NCBI GenBank assembly: GCA_037178975.1
Contig: JASJZH010000004.1
Coordinates: 372,001 to 436,000, forward strand
Source: Oscheius tipulae
Lineage: Eukaryota > Nematoda > Chromadorea > Rhabditida > Rhabditidae
Reading direction: 5' to 3'
DNA: 64,000 bases
The stretch's first letter is position 1. The number at the start of each line of letters is the position of its first letter. The translations under genes were made by a program, and so were the position numbers. The notes below the pieces were generated by a model that was not told the DNA's origin, did no database searches, and saw only the letters and a list, made by a program, of their open reading frames with translations. Of this stretch, positions 24,101 to 36,641 are shown in pieces.

Positions 24101-27100
24101 TCGGGCACATCGTTGAGAAGAATTGTCAAGAATACTTTGAAGATGACTTCTTACAAGAAAAACCGCTCGCAATTGATCACGGATGCCACAAAACAGAAGC
24201 GAAAGACCCGTTGTCGGCAGTTGCTGAGACGTTTCGGATCCGGCAAACACGTGGACATTCTTTTCACCGATGAGAAGATTTTCACAGTCGAAGCCACGCT
24301 GAACAAGCAAAATGATCGTGTTTACGCAACTACACAGCCAAATGCTTCTGTTACTCGCCGTTCTCATCCGCAATCTGTCGTGGTTTGGGCTGGAATCACT
24401 GCTACCGGAAAAACACCTCTCATCTTTGTTCCTCAAGGCGTCAAAGTCAATGCTGCCAACTATTTGGATCTTCTGAAGATACACGTTCTTCCCTGGGCCA
24501 AAAAGCACTTCAAGCAGCGGAATTGGACATTTCAACAAGATGGAGCTCCTGCTCACAAGGCTCGTGCTGTGCAAGATTGGTGCAAAAGCAAATTTCCGGA
24601 TGTGATCGCCTTTAACGAGTGGCCTCCAAGCTCACCGGACCTCAATCCAATGGACTTCTCTGTTTGGGGTGTTCTTGAAGCAAAAGCCTGCAAGACACCA
24701 CACAAGAACATCGATTCCTTGAAAGCAGCTCTTAAAAAAGCATGGAATGAACTGGATACCACTTATCTGGGCGCCACCGTTAACGCCTTTCCCAAGCGAC
24801 TCAAAGCATGCCTCGATGCCGATGGAGGAAGTTGATTTTTGTGCAAAAACAATCAATAAATAGTTGTTGAATGTTCGTTTGTCAAAAACTAGTTTTAACC
24901 GTTAGATACGGTGTTTTTTCTGAGTTGCTATAATTTTGGCGCACCCTGTAGTTAAAACTATGGGACAAAGTTGAGAGCAATTGGATGGACTGTCGAAAAA
25001 TGGCGATTTTCAGTTTTCAAGCGCGCCCACTACGCCAACGCGGAATCAAATCAACGCAATGCGGGTTTATGAAACATTTACCACGTAGATATAAAGAATT
25101 CGTGAAATATTTGTGTTTTTGTATTCTACAGTGGGGACTAAGAAAACTAGCGTGACTTGCACATTTATTTGATATGTTTCAACATTGTTCTGTCTATGTC
25201 TCTGCCACTGTCTTTCTGTCTCTCTGCCTCTCTCGGTAGCAATTTCCCGTCACCAGCTGCCAGTGCAGATGCTCGACTGCCGCGGCCCAATTATGTCTGG
25301 TCTGTGTCATGGTTTGCTAGACAGATGGACATAAACACACAGGAGGAGAGAGAGCAACCATCGGGTATCCCTTTCCGCCATTTAATTGCTTCTACTAAAA
25401 GGGCCGAGAGTGGATATGCAATCTGCCTGGAGGCTGTTACACAAATGAGGGACCGAGAGTGGGTTTGATGGAAAAATCTGTCTTTCTCACTCCCTGTTGT
25501 TCTGCCTCTCGGTCTCCCTGTCGTCTTCACTTCCTCTCTCTCTCTCTCTCTCTCGAGGTTTGCCCAAAAACCAACCGCATTTAGCAGCCAGATGCAGGGG
25601 AGTATTGCCCATCTCTTCCTTGGCTCCTACCAGACTCTTATCCCAGCCAAGAAGTGTTCTGACCGTCTCGGTTCGTCCTCCTCTAGCTGCCAAATGGAGA
25701 GGTGTCTCCTCGTCCTCATTCAGTTTTTCCAAGGAAGCTCCTCTGGAGTACAGGATCTGGAAAGTTTTGGAATAAGGTTCACGGTAGAATCAGGACAGAA
25801 ACAGTTCGTACTTTATACAAAAGCTGAAACAAGGAAAAATTTTAAAGTGTAAAGTTGTTACAAATATTTAGGGTTCCTTTTCTTATTCTAAGGGAAGAAT
25901 TTTGCAGAAAACAGTCCTATTTCAAGGATCCTGCTCATGCGTTTCTCTAATAAGCAGTTCTTGAAGCAAAAAAAAAACGAGTTTTAGCTTGAAATTTTTC
26001 GTTCTGCAAACATGGGAGCTCATCAACTGTTTCCAACCTGTTTCTCTTTTAAATAGGATAATATCGAAACAAAAAATATCAACCATCGGATCTGGTAAAT
26101 GCGTGCCTACCGGGTCAGAGGAACAGTTTGACCATTATGCAAAAGTTAAAACAAACCAAAAAAACTGTCCAGTTTTCGAAAGTTCTTTGGTTTGATTAAA
26201 AAAAAAACTATAATGGTCAAGACGAGAAAAGAGAAGTGAATAAAAATAGTAACTACAGAGAAACTTTATCATGAACCGAGGTTGGTATAAGTAGTTGAGT
26301 ATTTGAGAAAATAGAAATATTTGATTGACTGTTGCATCAAGACCGTAGTTCTCAATGCTTTATAGACTAGACTATATAGTATTCACAAAACATTTTTTGA
26401 TTCCTAAGATTCCGGGACCATAAAATCATTATTTTTTGCGATTGTATGAGGCCCACTTATTGTTTTCCACCTATTATTCTCAGTAATATCATTACTGTGG
26501 AGCAAAAATTACCTGAACTGTCTCCAAGTAGCCATTGCCGCATACCAGATGCATCGGAGTCATCTGACTGTGATCTGGTAGGTCGATCAGTGTCTTCAGG
26601 GTGATTCCGGGACAAGCAATGTCGAAATTTCTCAGAGTCATCTGTCTGGGGAGGATTGGACAGGTGGCTTCGAGTTTGTCGAGGATGTACTGAAAGATTG
26701 TGGCGTTGTATAGAGACAGAGACAGTCTTACCTCCAGTGATTGAATCGCACTGTACTTCGAGGCGACGTAGACGATGCTTCTCCCCTCGTTGTCTCGCTT
26801 CCCCATATCTGCTCCAAATTCCTCCACAAGAACCTTGACAGCATCCGATGACCTACTGGAAGTTGCGGCCAGAAGTAGAGGGGTCATTCCCTGGTGGTCA
26901 GGGGCGTCGACGCAGGTCTTCTGAAGCAAGAAAAGTTATAGTGCTCACGCATTGACTTAGTAAATTGTACACGTAGAGGTTCCCAAAACTCACATCCAGC
27001 TCGACCAGGTACCGAATGACAGCCACATGATTTCCCATAGCTGCCAGATGGATGGGCAAATGCTTGTTCCGGTCCTCCTTCTTCGGATCAGCTTTGGCCT

Positions 27101-29561
27101 AGAAAATGTTTCAAAGTTTTCAATAAAAAGGCTTACAAACCTCGATGAGGACCTTGACCACGTCCAAATTTCCCTTTTCGGCGGCTGTGTGTAGGAGCCA
27201 TTGCTCTTTTCCGTCCGGATTGATGGAGCCAATGTGCTGGAGAATGAGCTTGGCAGTTTCCGGGTTCCCACCCTCGACTGCCAAACAAAAGGGTGTCATC
27301 TCGTCGGCGTTGCTCTGCTGGAGAAATTCGTGCTTCCGAGGTCCGGCTAAAATTTTATTTTTCTGTCTCTGTCTTGAAAAGACAAATGCACACACAGATA
27401 CACAGACATCGTTGTACTTTAGTAAGAGAGAGATTATGTCCAAAGCTTTCTGAGCTTTTGTTGCGAAATTGGAATCTCTGAAAAATTGCTAAGCCGAAGC
27501 AGCTCTATATTGTTTTTTTGAAATATTTCCTCATTCCCAGTCAAATTACAAAAAAAAACCAACCTTTGTGAAGCAGCGAAGCCAGTGTCTGATCTTTCCC
27601 ATGGAAGGCAGCAATATGGAAGGCTGTACTTCTGTCTCCGGGCCTGACCACGGCCAAATCAGCTCCTTTTCCCAGCAAGAACAGTGCGACGCTGTCAGAA
27701 CCATACGTGCAGGCAGTCAACAGAGCGGGAACCATTTTCTCTGAGTCGGGCTCGTTCAAATCCGGATTTATGCGAGCTCCCATCTCGACCAGGGCTTCGG
27801 CAGCAGCCAGATTGTCCTTCATTGCGGCGTAGTGAAGGGGTGTCATGTTGTACAGGGTCATCGGATCGCGCATTCTGGAATTGTTTGGATTTTGACAGAG
27901 AGACAAAGAGACAGAGAAACAGACAGTGCTTTGCAATGTTCACTCCATTGGTGATACAGGATCACGAGAGGCAGAGAGAGAGAGAGAGAGAGAGACAGGA
28001 AACACTCACACTCCAGCCTTGATCAGCCTATAGATGACTCTCTTCACCGGAGGCTCATCCGTATCCTCTGGTGTCCCTTCCGGCAGACTCCTCGATGTAT
28101 GTTTCAACCTTGGCGTTTTTTCTTCCCTAGCAGTCGAGACAGAAGCCTCCGTCTTGCAGAATTTCGCAGCCATATGAAGCGGTGTCATCATTTCGGAGTT
28201 GATGGCGTTGCCATCAGCCCCGCGGTCCAGCAGAACCTGGACGATCTTGTATCGGCCGTAGCGGGCAGCATAGTGGAGAGCTGTGACCTGAAACATTCGT
28301 GAAACCACAGCTCAATAACACAAACCTTCTCCGCCTCGTCGCCAGCATTGACAATCTCTGGGTGCTTGTTCAGTATGTCTATCAGACTGGGAAGATTGCC
28401 GTCTCGAGCGTACTGAAAATGCTTCATTTTTGGCCTTTATACTAAAAAAAGATGGGTTTTCTGACATGGTTTTCAGTTCCGAGCCACAACCACTTGTTAT
28501 TTGCGAAAATAGCATTGTGTACTCTTGACCATGACGTCAGAAAAGGACAATCCAGTTACACTGTTCAAGTTTTCATGTTTCATACAGCTATGAAAGCCTC
28601 ACCGATATGAAAATTCGACTGACCCTATTGTGAAACCAGAAAAAAAATACCTAAAAGTACCTGATGTAGTAAGGAAATGGCATCTGTCAGGTCTTCGACT
28701 GTCTCTGTCGGCTTCCGGTAATCGTCGTCGGCTAGAAATCCTGAAAGGACTGTGTTATGCCCGCTTCTGTGACTACTGAATCTTATTTGCTTCGAATTCA
28801 ACATATAGTTGAATTTGACTCAAAAGAGCTGAACTAGTTCCCTGTAGTATCAAACTGAAATTTTGGCATTACCATTTTCATACTAGATGGGTTCAAATAG
28901 GTATGGGAAGGGATACTAGAGCGTTTCCACACTTTGTCAGCTTTTTATGTATGTTTTGAAACAAAGTACACCCAATAAAGCAAAGCTCCCTAGATGCCTC
29001 CTGGATTCCTTTAGCACAAGAGAAGAATAGCAGTATTTTCTTCTCAGTGACTGTCTCTGTCTGTGTCTACTAGAAATAAGAGTAGTAGTCATGAAAGAAT
29101 CAGAAGGAAAATGGACAGTATTCGATGCTTGCGCAAAACACGCCCTCACCCACGAAATTCTATGCTAAGCTGCTGGGGTGGAAAGAGGGGCAGAGAGACA
29201 GAGACAGAGAGACTCTCAAACCTTCCACAATCTGGGAACGGTAGGATGTTTTCACCATTAATTCGGCTAGACACTATCAAAATCAGACGGGGAGAATACG
29301 AATGTTTCCCAAAAAATGACTCCTCCACAATAACCACTTTGCCGCAGACGCCAAATTTTGTTGGAAAAGATATCGAAGCACACTCACAACTATTTTTTTC
29401 CCTGGTTTTTACCATTTTTTTTTTTGAAGAACTAGAAACATTTCACTTAAAGTGTGGTTAAAAAACCTACCTCTAAAGCCGGCTGTGATCGCTTGAGCTA
29501 TTGCAGAATCCTGATTTCGGGCCGTCTCATCTATCAGTGGAATCCTGGACGAGATGTCCAT
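15180..29561 (-). CDS. TRPA-type ankyrin-repeat cation channel
   Basis: Twenty exons: 29561-29471, 28740-28661, 28412-28326, 28287-28010, 27874-27564, 27475-27404, 27346-27141, 27098-26994, 26920-26732, 26689-26513, 25756-25576, 17826-17531, 17353-17166, 17121-16926, 16859-16258, 16213-16093, 16051-15954, 15810-15651, 15607-15419, 15356-15180; 1267 aa with every phase matching. The N-terminal ~750 residues are ankyrin repeats ([66 protein letters not shown]). The exon 16859-16258 carries S1-S4. Then come S5 ([20 protein letters not shown]), a pore loop with MIGEFEF, S6 ([14 protein letters not shown]) and the TRPA-like [15 protein letters not shown] Glu/Arg-rich coiled coil ends the protein. 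Family role: plasma-membrane Ca-permeable channel for irritants, temperature or touch; the stimulus here is unknown. The 7749-nt intron after residue 592 splits an ankyrin repeat. The 62-72 nt exon at 27404-27475 has the least certain borders. Confidence 0.92.
18147..18357 (+). repeat. Dispersed repeat, copy B (TRPA intron)
   Basis: Second copy of the repeat at 145-375, same orientation. The right two-thirds is almost identical (GCTTACTGCTTTTTGGAGAA through the TTTTTTCAG end), while the left third has indels. It lies inside the 7.75-kb TRPA intron, near the distal splice acceptor side. Confidence 0.75.
19735..20350 (+). repeat. Degenerate interspersed array of CGTACCGTCT units
   Basis: At least twelve copies of a degenerate core CCCGTACCGTCTC occur within about 600 nt, spaced roughly 25-75 nt. 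Approximate starts: 19746, 19860, 19932, 19958, 19999, 20029, 20063, 20095, 20147, 20178, 20217, 20296, 20331. Variants include CTGTACCGTCT, CCGTACCGCC, CCGTACTTTCTCC and CGTACTGTCT. The sequence between cores is often enriched in GATTCAGA-like words. The pattern looks like an old, highly diverged minisatellite. An open frame of about 130 codons across it is low-complexity and not taken as a gene. Confidence 0.6.
22761..23110. mobile_element. MITE-like element with ~115-bp terminal inverted repeats
   Basis: Two arms, about 22761-22880 and 22998-23110, are inverted copies with a few mismatches. The outer ends read AAAAAAGCGACCCGC and GCGGGTCGCTTTTTT; inner blocks include AACTCTACAAAAACTGGACA and TTTGCCTACAGAATTCTA. 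The roughly 115-nt centre encodes nothing. Length (about 350 bp) and long TIRs fit a non-autonomous foldback or MITE-type DNA element. The flanks resemble each other (AGACAG/GAGACA), so the exact ends and target duplication cannot be fixed by eye. It sits in the TRPA giant intron about 570 nt from the DD37D transposon, whose TIRs differ, so that enzyme is not its obvious mobiliser. Confidence 0.8.
23305..23385 (+). repeat. Dispersed repeat unit (partner at 47782-47868)
   Basis: About 80 nt sharing TTATCCCAGA, GTTGACTTGTGTCGCAGA and GTAGGAAGGAT with 47782-47868 at about 85-90% identity, same orientation. The 47-kb copy is preceded at about 47750 by an inverted CTGGGATAAC, so the unit may be one end of a small inverted-repeat element. 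Confidence 0.65.
23679..24948 (+). mobile_element. Complete Tc1/mariner-superfamily transposon (DD37D, maT-like)
   Basis: The element is bounded by perfect 26-bp terminal inverted repeats beginning CAGGGTGCGCCAAAATTATA and continuing GCAACT, flanked by TA on each side (23677-23678 and 24949-24950) as expected of TA target-site duplications. Its 1270 bp hold one uninterrupted transposase gene and a downstream AATAAA at 24855. The arrangement is that of an autonomous element with no visible damage. It lies on the + strand in an intron of the minus-strand TRPA gene. The 37-residue D2-D3 spacing assigns it to the DD37D (maT) group. Confidence 0.95.
23819..24835 (+). CDS. Mariner-like DD37D transposase
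   Basis: A 338-codon intact frame. The N-terminal ~115 residues form paired-type helix-turn-helix DNA-binding units ([36 protein letters not shown]) joined by a basic linker TGRGRRKS, which may be an AT-hook-like or nuclear localisation segment. The catalytic RNase-H-like core has D151 (FTDEKIF), D241 ([11 protein letters not shown]) and D279 (SSPDLNPMD); 37 residues separate the second and third aspartates. Expected activity is cut-and-paste transposition of the flanking TIR element at TA dinucleotides. A second in-frame Met at codon 5 (MVKDSIHRN) may be the true start. No stop or frameshift is seen, suggesting recent arrival or activity. Confidence 0.95.
   Translation: MIFRMVKDSIHRNSIISLYKRGVSAPDIQRRLGVNKTVVYRTIQRFAELGTVSDRTGRGRRKSVITGANIKRVRDRLRKNPNRSVRKLAKEMNMSGTSLRRIVKNTLKMTSYKKNRSQLITDATKQKRKTRCRQLLRRFGSGKHVDILFTDEKIFTVEATLNKQNDRVYATTQPNASVTRRSHPQSVVVWAGITATGKTPLIFVPQGVKVNAANYLDLLKIHVLPWAKKHFKQRNWTFQQDGAPAHKARAVQDWCKSKFPDVIAFNEWPPSSPDLNPMDFSVWGVLEAKACKTPHKNIDSLKAALKKAWNELDTTYLGATVNAFPKRLKACLDADGGS
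24951..25575. other. 5' (donor-side) end of the giant TRPA intron
   Basis: Noncoding remainder of the TRPA intron next to the exon that ends at 25576. It contains a short CT-rich tract (25190-25240) and a (TC)n run at 25530-25555. No independent gene is supported. Confidence 0.5.
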
Positions 29562-32176
29562 TTATCTAAAACGAAGGGAACTTATAAAGAAAGTGTGAAA
29601 GGATAAAACATTTTGGAATACTGGAGGTTGAATAGTGAGAACTAAAATGTTTCATCAGTTCTACTAAAGTTCGAATAAACATGGCTGAAGGTTATTGAGA
29701 AATTTTAAACAAATGATTGCTCAACAATTCAGTATAACTACCCCTTATGATAAGGCTTAGGCTGGCTGGCCCAGCATTGAAACATTGTTGGTGAAAAAAG
29801 CCAAGATGTGAAAGAAACATGTTTCGATGCCAATCTTGTTGGAAGCCACCTTTAAAACAGTGTTTCTTAGGCAGTCCATACCTAGTCTTCATAGTTTCGG
29901 ACCGGTATGAGAAATACGCAGACATGCGCTCCGACTGGGAAGGAATTTATGCCCTGCGTCTCGGGACGGGCCTAATGTCAGCGCTCAATGTGCGCTATAG
30001 AAATCAGATGGTTCGTGGGCATGGTTGCATTTTTTTCATTTTGCGATGTACGGCAAAATTCTGCGATTTGGCCGTGGTCTGATTTCCGCAATATGGTTCG
30101 CTCAAAGTGTCTGATTATCAGAAATGTTGCAGCTGATGGCTGAACGAACACAACTTTTTTTCCGCATATTCAATGTTTCACTGCTTGAAATTAAGGATGA
30201 ACCGCTTCGACAATTTTCATCTTCACGGCTACCCAGTACTGATTGAAAATGTTTCAGTATCCTGATAAAAGGAAATAGGAAGCAAACAATATTAGTGCTT
30301 TCCTTGGAACAGCAAACAAATGTTGCATCAAGAAGAATGAGCACAATAGTAGCCCGATTTGAGAGACGAGCCGTGCTCGAAAAATAAACACGACCTGTGT
30401 GAAAAGTACTGATAAGAAGGGCAGAAAAGTTTGGGAGCGAGGGTAAACAGTAGAAATTGTTATCAAAGGCTCACTGTCAGAGATAGAGTAGACGGGAGGA
30501 TGATGCAGCTGCGCTGACAATAGAGAGAGAGAGAGAGAATAATATAGGGTGTGAGTCAAGAATAGTGAAGAAATTCGTTGTTTTTAGAGCCATGTGCTGC
30601 TGGTGAACGTTTGACTGAGTGTGAAAGACTCCAATGAATGATTGTTTCAGAAGTAAAATATATCGATATATATCACTGAGAGACGAAGAAACAAGAGTAA
30701 AACGAAAAATTTCTTACTTCAAAAACAACCTATCCTCCTTTCGAGCAAGTACAGTAGAAAGCTGGCCTATCTCAAGAGTGAAGCACAGGTTCTAAAAACA
30801 GGAATGAAAATTTTCAGAGTCTCTGTAAACACTCATTATCAGTTCTGACATTCAACGTACGAAAACTTTGCTTCAGAACATCCAATGTTTTACCCAAAGC
30901 ATAAAAGTTAAAGTTTTGAAGAAAAATGGTTCAACTATGATCCAGGAATTCAGAACTAATACCATAAGAGATGCACAGGTACCACAATTCGAGGACCTGT
31001 TGCTGTGCTAAAATTCTGCAGAGGGGGTGGTTACCAAGGGGAACACACCTTTGCACCCCCACTCAGTTCCGACATTCTCGTGCCATTAGAATAACGTAAA
31101 CAAATCCTCTGACCCCCTTTACTATTCTATAGAACTGCGTAAAAGTCATTAAGTAAGAAAAATGTTTCACAAGAGAAAGTAATAGCTCCAATGTAGATGT
31201 CTGTTCCTAGTAAGCAAAAAGAAAAATGTTTCAACTTTCAGATAATATTGATAGAGCATTGGTGTAGTAGTGAGAGAAAGTGGAGAAACAGAGGCAGTAC
31301 GGAAGAGCCAAGTCAATTGAAAACGACTGCTAACTTAAGCAAAACTCCAAATGTTTCAGCTTTCCTATAATAGTAATAGAAACCATTTTATTTATTGGTG
31401 ATATCGATCTGAATCAAAGAGCCAGTACGAGTGAGACCAGACAATAAAATCTGGCAGCTAGAGGCCAAAAGGTGAGAGAGGGCTGTGCGTGGCCGTCGAT
31501 ACAGCAAACAATCCGATCAGTGCCATGCCCCCATACCTATAGCCTCCCCTAGCCGACAAAGAGAGTGAGAATGACTCACCAGTCTCAGCCTCTCAGTCTC
31601 TCTATTTTTCTGTCTCTCCCCGTCTCTCTGTCTCTTTATCTCCCTGTCTCTCTGTCCCACTGTCACTCAGTCTTTCCGTCTCTCTGTTTCTGTCTCTCAA
31701 TGGACCACAAGATGGGCGCGAAAAGATGGCATCAGCTCTTCAGAGAAACAACGATACTTATACATGACACATAAAAAAAGTTTAAAATAATGGAGTGTTT
31801 TGAACCAGAATGAAAGGTTTCCTATGTCCCATTGGTAATAAAGTACTGCGGTAAATACATAAATGGTTCATTGAGCGTGCTTGAAACTAAAGGAGAAAGA
31901 TTATTATGCCATACCGTATACACACATCGAATATTAGCACACCCTAGTCTACACATTTGTGAGCCCCTCTTCGGGTCCAGTACGTGGTTTTTCGACGTTC
32001 TGCAAACTTGTAGCCTTTCCCTGCTCTACAACTTTGCATAGCATGAAAAAGTTAAAAATCACTTTTGGGTTCGAAAAGAGGATGGAAAGGTGCGGTATTA
32101 CATGGAATTTTGGCGGACAGATCACAGTCAGAGCATTCTCGAGGTACTTATTGTAAAACATGAAATAATTGGACAA
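29562..32176. other. Spacer between TRPA 5' end and MOB1 3' end
   Basis: About 2.6 kb without a supportable gene. It includes the TRPA promoter region, several AAATGTTTCA words (about 29645, 30247, 31160, 31228, 31351), a CT-rich microsatellite at 31577-31706, and an inverted copy of the GPCR intron-9 repeat at about 31985-32060. Open frames of 60-100 codons here overlap these repeats or have no splice or family support. Confidence 0.55.
31985..32060 (-). repeat. Dispersed short repeat, inverted copy
   Basis: Read on the minus strand this matches about 7970-8035: both contain ATGCTATGCAAAGTTGTAGA and then TTTGCAGAAC. A more diverged relative lies at about 17925-17995 (CCTGCAAAGCTG, TTTGCAAAACATT). 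The class is unknown. Presence in two introns and one spacer indicates a genome-wide repeat family. Confidence 0.55.
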
Positions 32177-34025
32177 TTATACAGTCGAATTGGATTTACC
32201 AAAGAGCTCTCGAATCTTGGCTTGGAGAGGGACCAGTTCCCGATCTGGGATGAGATTGAACTCCTTGGCGAAGAGGACAAATTGCTTGAGAGAGGTGTTG
32301 GCATGGGCGACGGCCTTGAGCTCGTGGAGACGACCTGTAAAGTTTGTTGTTATTCTTAACTTTCACTTGCGAGGACACTCCTGCCAGGAAAAGAACGGGG
32401 TGAACTGTATATTTGTGGCGAACAAAATTGGTTATGAACTGCCAAAAAGTGTGGGACGCCTAATATTTACCAGAGCCATGGGTCGCTTAAGAGCTACCAG
32501 AGCTGGAAAACCGGGGAGACAACAGGGACAGACAGGGAGACAGAAGGGCAGAGACAGAGAGACAAAAAGATAGACAGACAAAGCGAGGGAGACAGATGGA
32601 CAGTGACAGAGACATAGAGATAGAGAAACCGTGTGACAGACACAGAGAGAGACAAGGGGACAGCGAGACAGAGTGATATAGAGAAAGAGAGACAGACTAC
32701 TTTGCAATTTAGACTGAAGCCATTTCGTTTCAGTCATTTTTCATTGTATGAGCGTCTCGAAGATGCGTCAGAAAAATTCAAAGTTTCTCTTTTGTTATTG
32801 CCCGAAACTTTTGATTAGGATATATTTCACCTAGAGTATGAATATTAGTCAGTTTTGATGCTTGTTGATGCGATTCTGGCCTTCACTAGATAAACACAAC
32901 ATTCCATCTCGTGGTAGATATAGTAAAAACTTTTCACCACTTCTTGGTTACACCGTGCAAACTTGAAGCTCTCGTACTCACCAAAATGCTTGTGATAGAC
33001 ATGAGCGTAGATTCTCAGGAGACGCTTCATGATACTCTCACAGACTGATTTGAAATTGCGCGGGAAGGCCTGACCAACGCGGCTCGGGAAGACGGTGTCG
33101 TCGTCCAACTGGTCCTGTGCCCATGTCATCACGTAGTCGATGTACATCGGGGCAGAAGTGGGAACTCTGTTGAGAATATTAGCTTTGGAATTTTCTAACA
33201 TTGTGTATGTTTCACACTTCGATCACATGAAAGTGTCTATGTCTCTCTGACACTCAGTCGCTGTCTCTTTTTCTCTCAGTCGCTCTGTCTCTCTGTTCCT
33301 CTGTATCTCTATCCTACTGCTGCTGGAACTGGTTCATTGATGTTCGCGATTACTTGCGTGGTTAAAAATTTATCTTCAAACTTTCTCTTACGGTTATGAT
33401 TTTCCTTGGGACATCCTCGATTACAGATATTCAAAGGCAGATTTCCGAAACGTTAGTGAAGAATTTCAATTGCATCGAAAATCTGTAGTTTGAATAGACA
33501 AAGACGGATGCCCGACCCGAGTGCAAGCTATTTACAAATGGGCCTACCCGTTAGCCATGCCTATGCAGCGTAAGTTCCAAATCCAACTTTTTTTTTTGGG
33601 AAGATTTGATTCCCAAATCTACTGTGCATGGGTACCAGTTACCCGGGAGTTCTTTTTATAAAAGCTAACTCTTTTGTTTCACCAAAACTATTTACATTCT
33701 AGTTTCCAAAAGTTCTATTAGATTACTCAGCAAGATACAAAACTCACGTAGCCTCTCCTTCCTTCCAGTAGTACTCGTGGTTGGGTCCAGCACTCATGAC
33801 CGGACAGCTCTCGTGTGTGCAGACGTCACAAATCGTCCCATAGAGCATGTGGATCTGGTTGAAGACGTCGATTACTGTCACAAAAGTATGAGATTTGGCG
33901 TTTTGTTTGAACTCACTGTTGACTGCCATCCACTCGTCGACATTTTCGCCTAGGGGGAGACGAACAGCGTCTCTCAGATTCCCGCTGCCGAGAGTGGGAG
34001 CAGAGCCGCCCACTTGGGAGGTCAT
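32177..34025 (-). CDS. MOB1-like kinase activator
   Basis: Four exons: 34025-33917, 33874-33748, 33166-32982, 32334-32177; 192 aa with consistent phases. Strong MOB1 features: LGSGNLRDAVRLPLGE, DEWMAVN, MLYGTI, SCPVMSAGP, YIDYVMTWAQDQLDDD, FPRNF, and a C-terminal EFNLIPDREL. The zinc-binding residues Cys/Cys (CTHESC) and His/His (HVYHKHF) are all present. Family role: binds and activates NDR/LATS kinases in Hippo and mitotic-exit signalling, in cytosol and nucleus. MOB1 proteins are about 216 aa, and the missing ~25 N-terminal residues could lie in an upstream exon, since the start is preceded by an acceptor-like TTTCCAG; the ATG at 34025 is therefore provisional. MOB3 is the alternative, but VNxxDxFNQIxMLYGTI and SAGP favour MOB1. 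Confidence 0.88.
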
Positions 34026-34672
34026 TTTGCTGGAAAGTGATTTTGTGTGATTTGGATTAGAAAGAAAGGTCAAGAGAAGTTAGGTCAAAGAATGACTCAG
34101 AGTGAGAGGTTGGGAATCCAGCCTGGGAGGTAATTTCTTCTGGAAAACGGGTAATTTGAGGTGTTCTGACTAAGAACAGTCAGAATTTCGTGAGAGAAGC
34201 CATTTCTGTGAAAAATCAGGTGATCTTGGGTATTCTGGACTAGAATATGACGAAAAGGTAGAAATTTACGAGGCAAAAAGGACCGGATCCGTGGAAAAAC
34301 AAATTTTTGGATGCCAGGCTCAAATTACAGCTGTAAAATGTAGTTCTTTCGGCATAACAGGCTGTACCAAGGTCCCTTTTCTATCTCTCCAGGATTCAAA
34401 CCAGACGATTATCCAGAATTACTCTCAAAAGATCAATTCATTTCGTCCATATCCCCCAAAAACTGAAGGCACAACAGTCCTATGCTCATTCAAGCAGGCG
34501 TTTTCTCCACAATATAACACGAAAAAAAGGCTCTACACTTCACTCACGGTTCGTTCGCAATAAAGCTTTATAATTTTTCGTGTGAATTAATCGGTACAAG
34601 GGGGAGCAGGGAGAGAACATTGGGTGTGGGGGGTCTGGGGAATCGAGAGCACATAAATATATAGTATCAAAC
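34026..34672. other. Spacer between MOB1 and PP2A genes
   Basis: No coding sequence beyond a short chance frame on the + strand. It holds the MOB1 5' region and the PP2A 3' UTR. No classic AATAAA was found on the minus strand near the PP2A stop; the AT-rich block about 34655-34670 could serve. Confidence 0.5.
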
Positions 34673-36317
<1,645 letters not shown>

Positions 36318-36641
36318 CTGATAAAGAGAAATTGATGAAAAATTGAGCCAGAGAGAGGTCTTGAGAGGCAGAAAGTACACTGGTAAGTCCAGTCTGGAGG
36401 GTTAAAAATAGCCCCAGCAGACGAAAACAGGGTAGGCGCGCGAGGATTTCGAAATGATCCGAGGCGGGAAAAACTGATGACGTTGGGCAGGGTGTTCCCC
36501 CATTCGGTCAAGGAATCGAATTAGGTGACTGGATAGCCGGGGAAAATCGATGAGAGTGGAAAACTTGGACCTGAAGAATCCGGGAAGGAGCAAAGATCGC
36601 AATTTCTTCGTGTAAAACTCGAAAATAAACCGTTTGCAACC

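Noticed and set aside
23870-24574. 234-codon antisense frame inside the transposon
   Set aside because: Mirror of the transposase coding strand; the + frame has all catalytic motifs.
29692-30082. Overlapping frames on both strands (77-87 codons)
   Set aside because: No splice context, no family signal, and they conflict with each other.
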